Part shown: piece by piece, positions 11,101 through 24,600 of the stretch
How the letters are laid out: every line of letters begins with the position of its first letter
Position numbering within the stretch: the first letter of the stretch is position 1
Assembly (NCBI GenBank): GCA_026874595.1
Contig: CM049313.1
Span: forward strand, 13,141,508-13,205,507
DNA from: Sipunculus nudus
Lineage: Eukaryota > Annelida > Sipuncula > Golfingiida > Sipunculidae
Reading direction: 5' to 3'
Length of the DNA stretch: 64,000 nt
Position numbers and translations under genes: made by a program
Notes under the pieces: generated by a model
Database searches by the model: none
Told to the model about the DNA's origin: nothing
Seen by the model: the letters and a program-made list of their open reading frames with translations, nothing else

Positions 11101-14100
11101 TTTGTTATGACCTTGTATCCTGAATCTCTACACCAGAGGGGAGCACTGTATTTTGGTCCAATCATATGAGACCCTGTGCTGGAAGCAAAACGGTTACCAG
11201 CCAAGCGAGGAATACACAAAGCCAATGTTGTTCATTTCGTTTTGAGTGACAGCTCATCGCCCCGGCAACCATTTGAACAGGCCACAGGCATAGAGAGAAT
11301 TGCCCCACAAGTGGTTTCTGTGCGGAGCCTGATGCCTGTCGAGTGTTTGTTGACTTGCATTTGGTTGGCATCAGCAGTTTTTTTAAGCAAATCAGGCCCA
11401 TGTGGAACACTTGGTGTTTAAATGCATCATAAACGGTCAAAGCAGTCAGCGGAAAAATGGGTAGCTTCTTGAAAGCGCAAGATTTCCGTTGCCTCGGGAG
11501 CGTAATTCGGAGGAGAGGATTTTTAAAGTTTTTTTTAGCTTTTCTCTATAAAATCTAAGAAAATGCAGTTAGCCAAAAATAAGCAAAATCCGATAGAGTT
11601 TTTTAGATGGCTAATTTTTGCATAAAATTTCTTGATTCTAGCGCCTGTCGTTTTCGAGATAGTACAGGTTAACCTACAGACGACGGACGCCGGACGACGA
11701 CACACCATCGCATTAGCTCACAGGTTTGCTAAAAATGTGATAATGAGATGGAACCACTCTAGTCCTCATTAAACAGCGCCTGAAAAGAAAGGATTAGGCC
11801 TGTTGAATTTAGAAATTGTGTCATTTAACAAGATCCATTCCGACTACGTACTGAACCTTCACTACCTTAGAATTAAACTGTAGCAAAATGTCCATACAGA
11901 TGTATCTGTTTAAGAAATGGATGGGGGACCACCCTAAGGATCAACTTAATAAAGCCTAACAAAGTTATATATATGAATTTTCATTGGTATACTGATACGT
12001 TAAGTATGAAAGGTAAGATTATACATTTTCCCCCATTATGCTGTGAACATACCAATGAAGCATTAAAGTATATAGCAGAAAAATCCTAGTATATTCTAGT
12101 ATATTCATGAAAATATATAAATTTATCACATGTAAACCATACAGTTTTATACATGCGTACATTCGTAAAGCCATATTTCAGTTGCATTATATTTTCAATA
12201 CTGTCGATATACACATAATTTTAAGATGCAACCTGTGACCTCCGTTTTTTTTCAAACTGTTCCAGAAACTATTGGAATAAATTTGCCATTGTTCAATAAG
12301 GGGGGGGGGGGGCGTGGATGCCCGTGTTTATCCAAAATAATAAGTTAACGGGTATTTTAAATATTTGTCTCGTTATCATTAGAATATCCGCTCTGTATCA
12401 CGGTTAGTACCTGAAAGAGGTATAAATAAATGTGCTCTTGTTTCAACTTGAAATTTCCTATTGATGCCAAACAAGATTTGTATTTGTGTATTTGTACATT
12501 GAAAATTATGTGTTTCAAATCTATTTTATAGTGATTCAATCGGAAGTAATATATTATCTTCATTTACATATTCAGAAGGCATAAAATGCGAGTTTTTAAA
12601 CTGCGTGACATCCATGCGTAAGTGCAGGTTTAAGAGGGAACTTGAAACCTTTTTTTCAACCAATGAAATTTCTTAGATAGTTTGCACATGATATCTAAAA
12701 TTATAAAACAAAATTAAGGGGTCAATGTGTTTATGTTTGCAGTATATGAAGTTTACAATAGACACCTGTAGTGGGTTTTACATGAAATTATAAGGGGGGG
12801 GGGGGGGACAAGTTACACATTTTAGAATACTTATCAATATATTTTTCATAATATTCTACATAAGAATGCAGAATTAAATATCAGTCTTGTTTAAAGACAA
12901 AAATGTGTACATTTATATTTTATGTTTATATAAAATATTCGGCAAAAATATGAAAATTTTGGAGATTTATTATAGTAAACCCCCACAGGTGGCGCCTGCG
13001 ACTGTGAGACAGAGAGCCAATCCACACAGTGGCTTGTTGCGTCAACATAGTTGAATCGGCTTATAAAATGTCCAGATCAAAAGAATTTAAATAAATCAGC
13101 ACTAAAAAATATTGCTATAAATACTAATTATCTCTTAAGAGTTACACCATCAATTTTATTTACAATCATATTTGTTTGTCATCAAATTGCAACTTTCAAA
13201 ACTGACAGTTGCCAGGATCGCCGTTGGTATATTGCTACACTTGAGCCTTTTCTAATGATACTCTGTTTGAAAAATTCTAAGTCAAAATGTGTTACTGGTT
13301 AAAAAATTAACAAACAAGGCTGTTCCGCTGAGAATTCCTACAATTAAGGTTCATCCTGGTTCCTTTTCTGAAATGACGGATGTTATATAGTCTTCAGTTT
13401 GCCTTTGGGATCACTATCAGGACTTCACTTTTGGATTACAACAAATTGATTTTGTGATTGAAGCGGACTGTTATTCTCTGTGAAGATTTGTGTGAACCGT
13501 TCATCTGAGTTATTTGCTTTAAAGGACTTTTGTCGCTGTGACAGTGGTAGTATCCAGGTACTGTACACTTTATTTTTATACTTGTACTGATTTGGTGTTT
13601 TACTGTTGTTATACTACTGTGTAATTGTATTGATTTAGTGTATTGTAATGTTTGGATTGTTTTTAGAATAAATTATAAATATTTGTTAACAAAAAACCAC
13701 TGACTTCTTTATTCATTCCCCTAGACATTGCACGCTGCCTAGTGTTACAGAATCTTATTTTTTTATCTCCTTACAAAATTTATGTTCGTCACGACAACGT
13801 GAACTGTTGATATAAAGTTCCGTAACAATATAAAGTCAGGTAGCATTCAGTCACACATGTTTACCCGAGTCCCCACTTTTTTCTTATACTCCCGATAATT
13901 CGAAAAATCTTCTCTAAGAATTTTATATCAATCAACATTTTATTTCAATATTTGATTTTTTTTTTATTTCCGCGGCTTTCATTCGCATTTTCAACTTGTC
14001 AAATATTGTGCATTTGTGCATTTCATGATATATTTTGGTACAACTTGAAAATATGATTACACCAAATTTCTCATCTCTGATTATCTCCTCGCAACGAAGT

Positions 14101-16476
14101 TGCACTAGCGGATACTAACGCCTCCGTCCGTGCGTCCTCTCGGCCGTCCGTCTTTCTTTCCATCCGTCTTTCCGTCCGTCCGATGTTTTCTTGTGGACCC
14201 ATTTAAAGCCAAGCCATTTTACCAAAAGCTTTCATCTTTCACATATGGCTCACCCATCCACAGATGAAGAACAGGGGTGATTTTGAGGTAACGGAGTCAA
14301 AGATCAAGGCCGCGGGACCCACTTCTTGAAAAAAGAATTGTTCCTTTTTAAGCCAAATCAAAACCTTTCATTTTTTTCACATATGGCTCACCCACCCATA
14401 GCCGAAGAACCGTATCTATTTTGATGTCTTGAGTTGAAAGTTCAATGCCGAAAGACCCATTATTTCAAGTTTTAGTCTTACTTTCAGATATAGTTCTCCT
14501 TAACCGTCAGTCATTCACATGTTACTCATAGGCCCATGGAGGAAGAACTGGATTTTAAGGTCACGGGATCAAACGTCAAGATAACAAAACTACATCCTGA
14601 TTTTCACACTGTGTAATACACCCAGTCTAATAATGCGAGGGGATACTCCGCTTTGCGGTGCCCTTGTTTAAGTATATGCAGCGGGTACTAATATTCTGGT
14701 GATGAAAATTAAATCATCATAGTCTCTGTGAATAAGTGCAAGACCGAATTAAAATAGATTTTAAATCAAAGACCAAGATGAAGTTAACCACATAGTAAGA
14801 ATGATACTTAAAAAGAATCTTATTTTTTCATTCCTATAAACGGATAAAAAAAATGATATTTAAGAAGATTGTATAGGATATCTTTATTACAGCAACTTAT
14901 GCCTATCTAGTTGAACTTAAAGAGGACACTGCAGTAGGCGATTCCTAATTACAGTTTAAATATATAAAAATATTGGATACAGTTATAAGGAGAGAACGAG
15001 AGAACAGCGTATGCATGAAATTGTTTAAAATGCGATTTTCTGCCAATCCTGCGCATTTTCAGCAAAAAAGAATACTAAAGATCCTTTCAGTTTTGTATCA
15101 GAAACTTTGGAAATGACTGAGGATTAAAGGAAATTAAATTTCTATTTAAGGCAAAACTGTGAAAATACTGGTTGAATTCTGAGCTGTGAAGAAGAAATAT
15201 CAAGCAGTAGAAGTTTACGGAGTTTACCTTGTTCTTTTTTTATTTTTGTTGTTGGAGGTAACCGCCTCCATTTTTAATGCTAGCTTAACTAAGTGTATGT
15301 TTATCTGCAGATATTAAATTCCAGTTCCTCTCATTTTACTACCTGATGTTAACCAGGTCTGGAGAGTACTGCACCTAGGGGTTCTGGCTGTGTAGTTGCT
15401 GGGTCATACAACAAAGGAACACTTGTTTAGGCGAAACACGGCCGTTGGGCACGCCTTCCCATTATGCATGCAGAGCGCTTACAATGGTGGGATCGACCGT
15501 AAAATACTTCACCGTCTAGGCTGAGATTGAACTCACGATCTCAGAGCTTTGAGTCCTGCGCTAAAACCGTGAGACACAAAAGCCTATGAGGTGTACCTTA
15601 CATACATGTAGTGTTTAATTAGCACTGGACTATGTAGAGATAGAGTACTCTTAATGGATTAATTTACTAGCATGCGGACTTCGTGATCGGGGCAGGTATG
15701 CCAACACACTGAGTGAAAATAAAACCGATACCTACCAGAGATTGTGACATCAATTTCGCCTTAAGAAGTTGGATTAGAATTTGCACTTGTAATACAACGG
15801 GCCAGATCACTTAGTGTTAGTTGTCGCCAACAGACGTCGGAAGTGTTCTCACCTGGACAAGGATGGATGTTACATGTTTTATTTTCATAAGCAGATCCCG
15901 CGTCACATGTATATCCCTTCTTGCAATCCCGGCGCCTGATTCTACGGCCGACGTCACACAGTTTAGAACATTCACTCCAGTTCCCCCACTCTGCCCAGCC
16001 GTCTGCAAACAGATATAAAGGTAAGTATGTCGATTATCTGTGTAACCAGGTTATTTGTGAAAGGATTGGGCCTGATGAATTTATAAATAAATTGTCTCAT
16101 TTAGCTAGACAGATCCAGGATACGCTCTTAACCTTGACTCCATATGCATTAAACTCTAGAAAAATGCATATACAAATGTACAGGTTTAAGAAACTGAAAT
16201 TGGACCAGGCTAAGAATCAACTTATTAAAGCCTTACAAAATGCAATTTAAATAATTATCGGCATAGTAGTAAGCCCGTTAAAATTAAAAAGTAAGTTTTT
16301 ACATTTTAACTGATTTTGCTTTGACTATATCATTAAAACATTAAAAGGATATAGCATATGGTTTCTGTGAATTCCATCCATTACAATGTATCAATTTATC
16401 ACATGACAACCATACCGACAATCACTGTCATTACAAGAGGTGGTGCAAGGACGAGAGGTTTGCTTTATTTGTTAAC

Positions 16477-16567
<91 letters not shown>

Positions 16568-18597
16568 CAGACTTGTATATACAATATACTATTGCTTTCT
16601 CGGATTTTTGTCAGTTTTAGACGTACGTGCATTCGTAAAATCATATTTCCCTTAATTCCACTACTTGCGGTATACCCATAATTTCTGCAAGCGGCCTATG
16701 ACATCCGGGTTTTAGGATGAGCCCGAATTGTCCATAGAGCTGTTTCGAGAAGCAGGGAGAAAAAAAACACAAAAAAGGAAATATGGGCGGGTACCTAGAG
16801 ACCAGCACATAAGCGAGAAAGTTCAGAAAGAGTGTGGTAATTTGGGGGCTCGTATGCTCTGAACACAGCGCGTGACCTCCTGGTGACCTTCCTCTCACAC
16901 GCTGTGAGAAATAGCAGGATTCTTCAAGTTTGGTAAGGTGCGTTATAACAAATCTGCAGAACTGGTAGAAGAAATCTGATTTGCTAAGCGTGTAAACAAA
17001 CATGGCTACGCCCGTGGCAAGCTCGTGTCGCACTGCAAGAGAGGAAATATGGAGACAGTTGGGATAACTGACCTCAGGCCACACCAACAAGTCAGTACAG
17101 CGACATGTGTTGAAGTTGACGATTGCATCGTATGTATTCCAACGGGGGGGGGGGGGGAGGGTGTCCACACCTCGAAGAACATCCGATTGTGCTGGTGATA
17201 CCTGCACCCCCCCCCCCCCCCTTACAAATCTTCAAGTCCATTGATTCAGCTTCAGACTTATTCGTATAGCCATATTCCCCTTATTTTCAATTATTTCACT
17301 GATTCCTTAAATTCAGCAAGGAAATATTTCTTTATTTCATATGGCCATCCCTCCCTTGAAATTAAACGTTAATAATGCTAGTAGGAATGTTATGCATTAG
17401 TCTTACCTCCCTCCACTGGTACTACTTCTTGACACGTCAGCTCCGAAACGTCACTGACGATACTAGCCAGAGTGCTAAAATTTGAATGCACCACCTCGTC
17501 GGGATCAGACGCCATTCCTCTGAGTTCTGCTTCATTCACCCCCTCTGTGATCCCGATGACGATGACGGTCGCGTTACTCTGTTTCAGTTTGTTAGCTTCC
17601 GGGATGGTGTTTCCGGGTTTTATATTACTTACACCGTCCGTGATAACGACCACTATGTTCGGAGCGTCCGGTCGCTCACCGTAAGCCGCAGTGAGAGCCT
17701 TTGTCCGAGCTACCGCCAAGCCTCCCTGCGTGTTCGTGCGGCCAGCGGCGTAAGGTAAACCGGATATTGCGTGCATCATCAAGGTTTTATTAAAATGGCT
17801 GTTTAGTTTAATATCCAATTTCGCGTCATCGCCATACGTCACCACAGACAATCGGGTCTTGTTCTCGCCAATATCGAGGTGTTTAGCAACTGTCGCTACA
17901 AAAGCCCTCGTGTAGAACCAGTTCTGAAGACCAACTGAGGCGGAGGAATCCACCACGAAGACAATATCTGCTTTTCCTTCGCACCCTTCTGTCTCTATAA
18001 CTGTGGAGATGGAAACAAAACATATTGATTAGTGTTAGGATAAATAACAATTATAATTAAACTACGCTGGCGTGGTCGTCTTGCAAACATACATGTTACA
18101 TTTTACCAAATGAATTAAAATCTCCGTGATCCTCATTTCAAAAGGCCATTTTCTGTTTATCCATGTAACGTAGGACGGACGACATTAAAGAAGTGTAAAG
18201 TATAAATCCTTTTGACGTCATCCATGAATCATGTATGTAGTTTAGATCTTCAGCTTAGGCCATCAATGGTATGTCTTTATACACTATTTCTTCATTCATA
18301 TTTCATTTATAGGATATAATATTTAAAGGATTAATATGGAATCCACACATGGGGGATTGCTGTCAGATAAACGCAACATTTGATTAATTTGTACATTAGG
18401 CAAAGGTAAGCTTTAATGCATTTTAATAAAATCATAATCATTTATCATTTTGCATATCAAACTAGGAATACACTAATATACTCATTTTGAATATTAGATA
18501 TTTTGGAACCAAGAAATCTTTAAAATGTAATAGACTTAATTACAAAATGTTTACCTGTCCTATGTTTGCCCCCTTCAATACACATTACCAATAATAA

Positions 18598-18649
<52 letters not shown>

Positions 18650-21600
18650 CACTATAGTCCAAATAATCAAACACAACCGCTAAGTCCTGTTTACTCCTTT
18701 GTATTCAAAGAACACGAAGGTTCACTCCTCTGTGTCCACAGCACTGAAAGTTCACTTGTAAATACATGGCTCCCGATCCCATGACCGACGCGTATACGTG
18801 ACATTGGAATGTCACTTCTAGTTCAGTCGGCCCTCACTCTATACATACACGGGGATTCGCTAGCATTAAACAGCACAGTTCCCCCGCTGAAGTACGCGCT
18901 TGCCCCTCAAGACAAAGTCCAGAGAGCACTGACAGATAGGCTCACAGCCACCTCTATAGTATTACTAAAGAAATGTCTCTCACAGCTGAAGTTACCTGGA
19001 TTAATCCAGCACGAAGTACCTGAATATGAAAACGCACAACAATATTCAGTGTCATTGTAGTTTCGCGTGTATCGCCCTGGCCTGTTTCTGGATGCACTCA
19101 AAGTAGAAAAACGTCGCCGGATTACCAGTCCGTCGGCAACTGCAATTTCCACTCTGAAGTCCATTACAGGGGTATCTACGTTGCCGTCCTCAGACACTGA
19201 CGCTCTACGATTAGGAAAATCGGCCTCTCGGCTGTATCAGATACAGAAAACCACACACCCGCCTCTGGACTGCAGACAACCGTCAGATTACACCTAACTG
19301 GCGAGCTGACTCAGGCGTTTGTAACGTGGTCCTGTTGTCCATGGCTTATATACGCCTGCTGACGCCACAAGTTCTGACCGTTTTATTATCAATCATTTCT
19401 CAATAATGCACGGCTTGTCACTTACTGCATGAATACTAAAACGAAATGCTTTCAGAGACCAAACCCTGAGAAAAAGCAAAATCAGCAGATGCGCTGCTTT
19501 TGATGTCTACACTAAACAATGTTGCTTATAGGAATCGTCTAGACATGAGTCTATTTCCCGCGGAAATAAACTGTACTGAAATTAAGATCAAATCAGGCAC
19601 CTGTGTTCTCTAACCAACGTCTAAACATAATACTCCATGTTAATGTACAGTATATTATAAAAACAATTATCTGGCTATACTCCTCACTTAAATATGCCAT
19701 AAAACAGGGAGTTTAGAACTCTAAAGTCTAAACTCTTTGCATAAAATAACAGTCCATTGGTGACATGTATGGATAGCATGTTCCATGTTATAACTCTAGC
19801 TGTGTTTGTTCGATCATTAATGCACTCAAATCATACATGTGATCTATTTCTATACTTGTATTAGGCTAATGTCTTTATGTCAACTGTATCATATAATTTA
19901 AATTGTTGCAGAACCTCATAGAAAAAAAACATCTAACTTAGAAACTCAGATTGGTAACCATCTGAAATTGATTTAACAGACTAAACTTACAGTTTGCCCT
20001 TTGCCTACTGTCCAATAGAAACTTGAAAGGACGTTCGATATTTATCTTGGTATAAAACATAATAAATATTTACATATTTCGGCGATGATTACACACACAC
20101 ACACACACATATATTAGGTGATTCAGAAAAAAAGTCCCGAACGTTAGGGGTTAATAATTTTATAAATATTGCATGTAAGGTGTTGGTACAGCAAGATAAA
20201 CATAATATAAATATGTTTGTAAATTTTCATTGGTCCAGAAGTTTAACTTCATGATTTATGACAAGTATAAATTTGCATAGTAAAATTTATTATATCCAGT
20301 GCTTGGTACTGCATGATGTCCCCGGCGGTCGGTGTGATCCGGGTAAAATAGCTCATAGGATGCACGTGTGATGGTCTTATCGGTAAAAGTTTTTCATTAT
20401 ATTTGTCATAAACAGTTTGTCATTATCTCAGATTAAAGTTTTTTGTCGATCTGTGAACGATTTATGCCCAAGTTACTGGCAATTTTCTCTAGGTCTAATG
20501 TGTACCTGGATAGTTCTCTGGAGAAAGAATATTCTTGCAGTCCTTGGCTTCTACAAGCCTAGTTTGCCGATCAACTGAACAAGGTCTTTTATAAAGTTTG
20601 ATTACCCGATTCATAGAACGTAGATTCCCCCTTTCCCTAAAAATTCTCTTGCGATGCGTGCTCCTCTCAATCTTTTTCCAAAGAAGCAACACTTGATCAA
20701 TTCTTTTTCAGCAGAGGTAAAAACCATTCTGTACAAAGCAAGGTATCAAACTAAACTGAACAGAATATTATTTTGTTTTTAGCATGTGGAGCAAAAGGCG
20801 ATCACACCTGTACTTTCAGTCAGCTGAGCTAAAAAAGTAGGAAAAGCAGGACCATTTGGAGCCTACATGTAACTAATCAATATGCTTTGTCAAAAATACA
20901 AGATTGAAGCACTTAAGAAAAAAAAACTAGATGACACAACGGCTAATTAAGAAACAAATTTTGTCAGTCTCAAAAATTTCTCAGTCCAACCGTTATGATT
21001 TATCTGGTTAAGAGACGACCACATCTTTGAAGGTCTCAAACAGAGAAGTAAATTCGTAAATATTGGACAAAAATACAGGTGGTGCCACCATTTCTGCGGA
21101 AACTGAAGAAAGAGGCCATGATCAATATGCATGCAAATAATCATGCTGATCAATGCATTAGTTATTCACCTACTGGAGGTATTGTATCAAATTTTTAATT
21201 ATTCTGAGGGGTACTTCTGAGCCCCATAGCTCGGAGAGTATTTCAGGTTTCCACAGAGATATATTCATGAACCTCCTTTGATGTCAAGTTAGAAGATTAA
21301 GGTCCAGCGGTTAGGAACTGTGCAATGCTAACAGTTGACAGTTTCATTGGTCTAAAAAATTTAAAAAATTATTTAAAAAATCATAAAAAATGGAAAAAAA
21401 TACAGGTGCCACATAACCATGGTGATCAAAGCAGCAGTTATTCAGAAACTTGAGCCTTTGTATCAAAATTTTGATTATTCTGGGGGCGGGGGGGGGGGGG
21501 GGGAGGTACTTCACAGCCCCATAGCTCTAGGAAAATTGGTAACAGAGACCTAATTCTGGTTTCCAAGAAGATTTTTTATGGACCTTCTTAGATTTGAAGT

Positions 21601-24600
21601 GAGAAGATTCCAGGTCGAGCGGTTTCGATTTGTGCCCTGGTAACAAATGACAGTTTCATTGCAGGTCTAAAAAAAGAGAAAACAATTCGTGAAAATTTGA
21701 AAAAATACAGGTGGCGCCACCAGTCTGCAGGAAGTGATGGCACATCTCATGATCAATATTCATGCAAATAATATGGTGATCAATGCAGTAGTTATTCAGA
21801 TACTTGAGCTTTTGTATCAAAATTTTGATTATTTTGAGTGGTACTTCTGAGCCCCATAGCTGGAAGAATATGGATAACAGAGATCTAATTTCTAGTTTCA
21901 AAGAAGATTTTTCATGGACCACCCTGAATATTAAGTTGGAAAATTCCAGGTCCAGTGGTTACGATTTGTGCCCTGTTTACGGACAGACGGCCGGACGGCC
22001 AGATGGTCGACTGACGACGGACAAAGAGTGATCAATATAGCTCAGATGACTTACAGTCAGCTAAGCTAAAAATGCGTAAAAATTAAAACAAATGCAGGTG
22101 GCACCACCAGTCTACAGAAATTTAGGAAACACTCAATGATGAATAAGCATGCAAAGAATCACGGCGATCAATTGACTGGTTTATCAGATATTAGAGCTTT
22201 TGTATCAGATTTTCCATTGTTATTGGGGGTACTTCGAAGCCCCATTGCTCAGAGGTTTCGGGTAAGAGAGACCTAATTTTAGGTTAATAAGGAGACATTC
22301 TATGGGCCTCCAAGTATATCAAATTAGAAGATTCCAGGCCCAGTCATTACGATTTATGCCCTGTTAACATATGACCTCATCTTTTAAGGTCTCAAAAATA
22401 GAGAAAAAATGGTAAAAATTGAAAAATTACAGGTGGCACTACCATTCTGCAGATACTGATTAGACACTCAGTGATCAATATCCATGCGAAGAATCATGGG
22501 GATCAATTCTGGGACACTTCGGAGCCCCATAGCTCGAAGAATATGGGTAACAGAGACCTAATTTCATGTTACCAAGGAGATCTTTCATGGACCACTCTGG
22601 ATGTCAAGTTAGAAGATTCTACGTCAGGTCGTTAAGATTTGTGCCCTGTTAACAGATGACTGCATCTTTTAAGGTCTCAGAAATAGAGAAAAAAATCGTA
22701 AAAAATCGAAAAATACAGGTGGCGCCACCAGGCTGCAGAAACTGATGAAATATTCCATGATCAATATCCGTGCAAAATTTAGTGGTTACGATTTTTGCCT
22801 GGTTAACGGACGGACAGACGGACGCAAGACAAAGGGTCGCTATAGATCAGATGACTTTCAGTCAGCTGAGCTAAAAAAATGGTTTTATTTTCGCAAAATT
22901 CATTTAAAATGGTATATTTTGGCATATTTCACCTGACAGACATTGACATTTCATATGACATCAGAGACAGCTTTTCATGGTGAGCATATGAGTGATCTAA
23001 CTATCTGTTATGGTAACAACAATATTCCAGGATTCCTTGCCGCAACTCGCACATATCGTTAAGTGAGATATTGCTTTTTACTTTGTGGCTAACTGAGATC
23101 AGTCTCTAACTTAGTAGTAAAATAACTGGACAGTTGATAAATATAACTAATTGACAAATGATTTGCTAAAATTTCATGGTTTTGCCTATTACATACAATA
23201 AGTGTCTGATTTGCATTCGTGTAATTATAACCCTGAATGTTTTAGTCATTCCGTGTAATGCTTGGTCGTCACAGGCATTAGGCGAAATGCCTAAAATCTT
23301 AAGGCAATATGTGAAATGCCTTGTTACCGAGATTGATTGTAACACCCACCCACACGCATATATATAATTTCTAATAAACTGACCCCCGCAAAGCGTGGTG
23401 ATGCAATTTTGAATTTCGCTGGAGTTTCCGATACATTCGTAATTCTCGCGATCCGGGCACTTTCTTGTTCTCCTTTGAGTTCCCCATCCACATTCATCTG
23501 TCCTGCTGCATAAACCCCAGGGATTCCATGCCATCCACGAAGCTGAAATGGGGTAAAATAATACGTGGTACACTTAAGAGCAAATTGACCAACAGAAACA
23601 GGAAAAAACTTCTTTCTTTATCGTTATAGTTTTATATGATGACTTAGTTTCTCACAGTTGGACAACTGCATTTTATCCTGTGGAAAATTGAAAAAATCGG
23701 ACACGTCTCGGTTCTTTTCCTCGGATTATGTAATGAATTATGCAATATAATGTACATAGGTTGCCATCAGTGTACAAAAAAAATCAAGTTGTCTCTGTGT
23801 ATCCATAATAGTATTATTAGATGGTTTATACACTAAGATATTGTAACAAGAGTAACCTCTACCTTAAGTGGAATTCTCTCAAAGACTATTTTTGTATTTC
23901 CGAGAATTAATAAATAGAAGGATAATCAATTTAGGTATAAACTGTCGGTGTTCATATTTTGAACGGAAGGTCAAAAATGGATCCAAAAGGTCGAGTTACC
24001 CACATAGGTTTATAGTAGTGTTATGGACTATGTAATAATATTAATATATTTAATGTCTTCAGACTTATGTAGATTAAAGTTTAACCTGGAAATGCTCATG
24101 GTTGATAAGGATATGTTAGATTCAGAACAAATAAGATACTTGATATCCTCACCATAACGTCTTGATATTACTTTCAACAACGTACATAACAACCGAAAAT
24201 ACCAGGGGCCGACGACACAAATCTCGAATGCCCCTTCGTAAACTGCAGATGATGAATGAACGAAAGTCTCTGGTGAATGTCCAGACTTTCTCGGACGTTG
24301 TTATTTGTTGAATGTTTTTAAATTATTGATAAATATCTATTTTCGCCTCATGGCAAAAGGGCTTAATATAACACACACCACGCCCCCTGCGCATATCACC
24401 TACAGGTCAAACAAGGGTCAACTTCGCAAACTGGCACGCCAGGGCTTTAATTTTAACCATTTAGGGACCAGATCGTCAGTCAGCCCGGGCCGATCCCCGG
24501 TCCATATATAAACCATGTCAGCCAAGTGCTGGCCTCTTTTCGCTGACTGCATCGCTCGTTTGAATCCTACCATCCTCCCCTACTTCCTGATTGGTCGCGT

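Larger units (their letters stand above)
7085..12245. repeat. Segmental duplication copy A (contains exon 8)
   Basis: Two stretches, about 7085-9290 and 11775-12245, align in order with 14675-16060 and 16060-16710. Matching landmarks include the 'tctctgtgaatat' segment, 'tctgccaatcctgc', the SINE, 'gccaacac...gagacatcaatttt', the TSP1 exon with both splice sites, the 'aaaggattaggcctg' segment and the 'gtacattcgtaaa' segment. About 2.5 kb between 9290 and 11775 is absent from copy B. Boundaries are approximate. Confidence 0.7.
9242..15852 (-). other. Intron 7, carrying tandem-repeat arrays and poly-G runs
   Basis: Contents include degenerate tandem repeats at 9430-11050, the tail of duplicated block A to 12245, poly-G runs near 12301 and 12795, a bivalve-like repeat at about 14090-14670, and block B from 14675. 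An AATAAA-bearing T-rich stretch near 13560-13750 could be the end of an old element but has no partner here. No exon was recognised. Confidence 0.55.
14675..16710. repeat. Segmental duplication copy B (contains exon 7)
   Basis: Direct counterpart of copy A (7085-9290 plus 11775-12245). It contains the shared SINE at 15335-15605, exon 7 and a (TA)n tract at about 16480-16566. See copy A for the alignment landmarks. Confidence 0.7.
18001..23383 (-). other. Intron 5, containing old repeats
   Basis: Contents are a (TA)n tract at 18600-18646, a diverged block at 18950-19700 that has a second copy at 34675-35465, a short (AC)n tract near 20093, and a tandem block at 20815-22875. No further exon was recognised, but a diverged TSP1 exon could be missed by eye. 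Confidence 0.5.

Noticed and set aside
13320-13750. Possible solo LTR (AATAAA, ends in tgttaca)
   Set aside because: No matching target duplication and no second copy in the window, so I could not support it.
15921-16250. 109-residue plus-strand frame, part of which has a similar counterpart near 11780-11960
   Set aside because: The counterpart is full of stops and overlaps exon 7 in antisense. The similarity comes from the segmental duplication.
17472-17758. Plus-strand frames of 70 and 90 residues
   Set aside because: They are shadows of the VWA1 exon on the minus strand.
18907-19197. Possible extra Cys-rich exon of the VWA/TSP1 gene
   Set aside because: No convincing acceptor/donor pair in phase 1, no TSP1 or VWA pattern, and the duplicated counterpart at 34.8 kb has stops. 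It is kept only as a finding.
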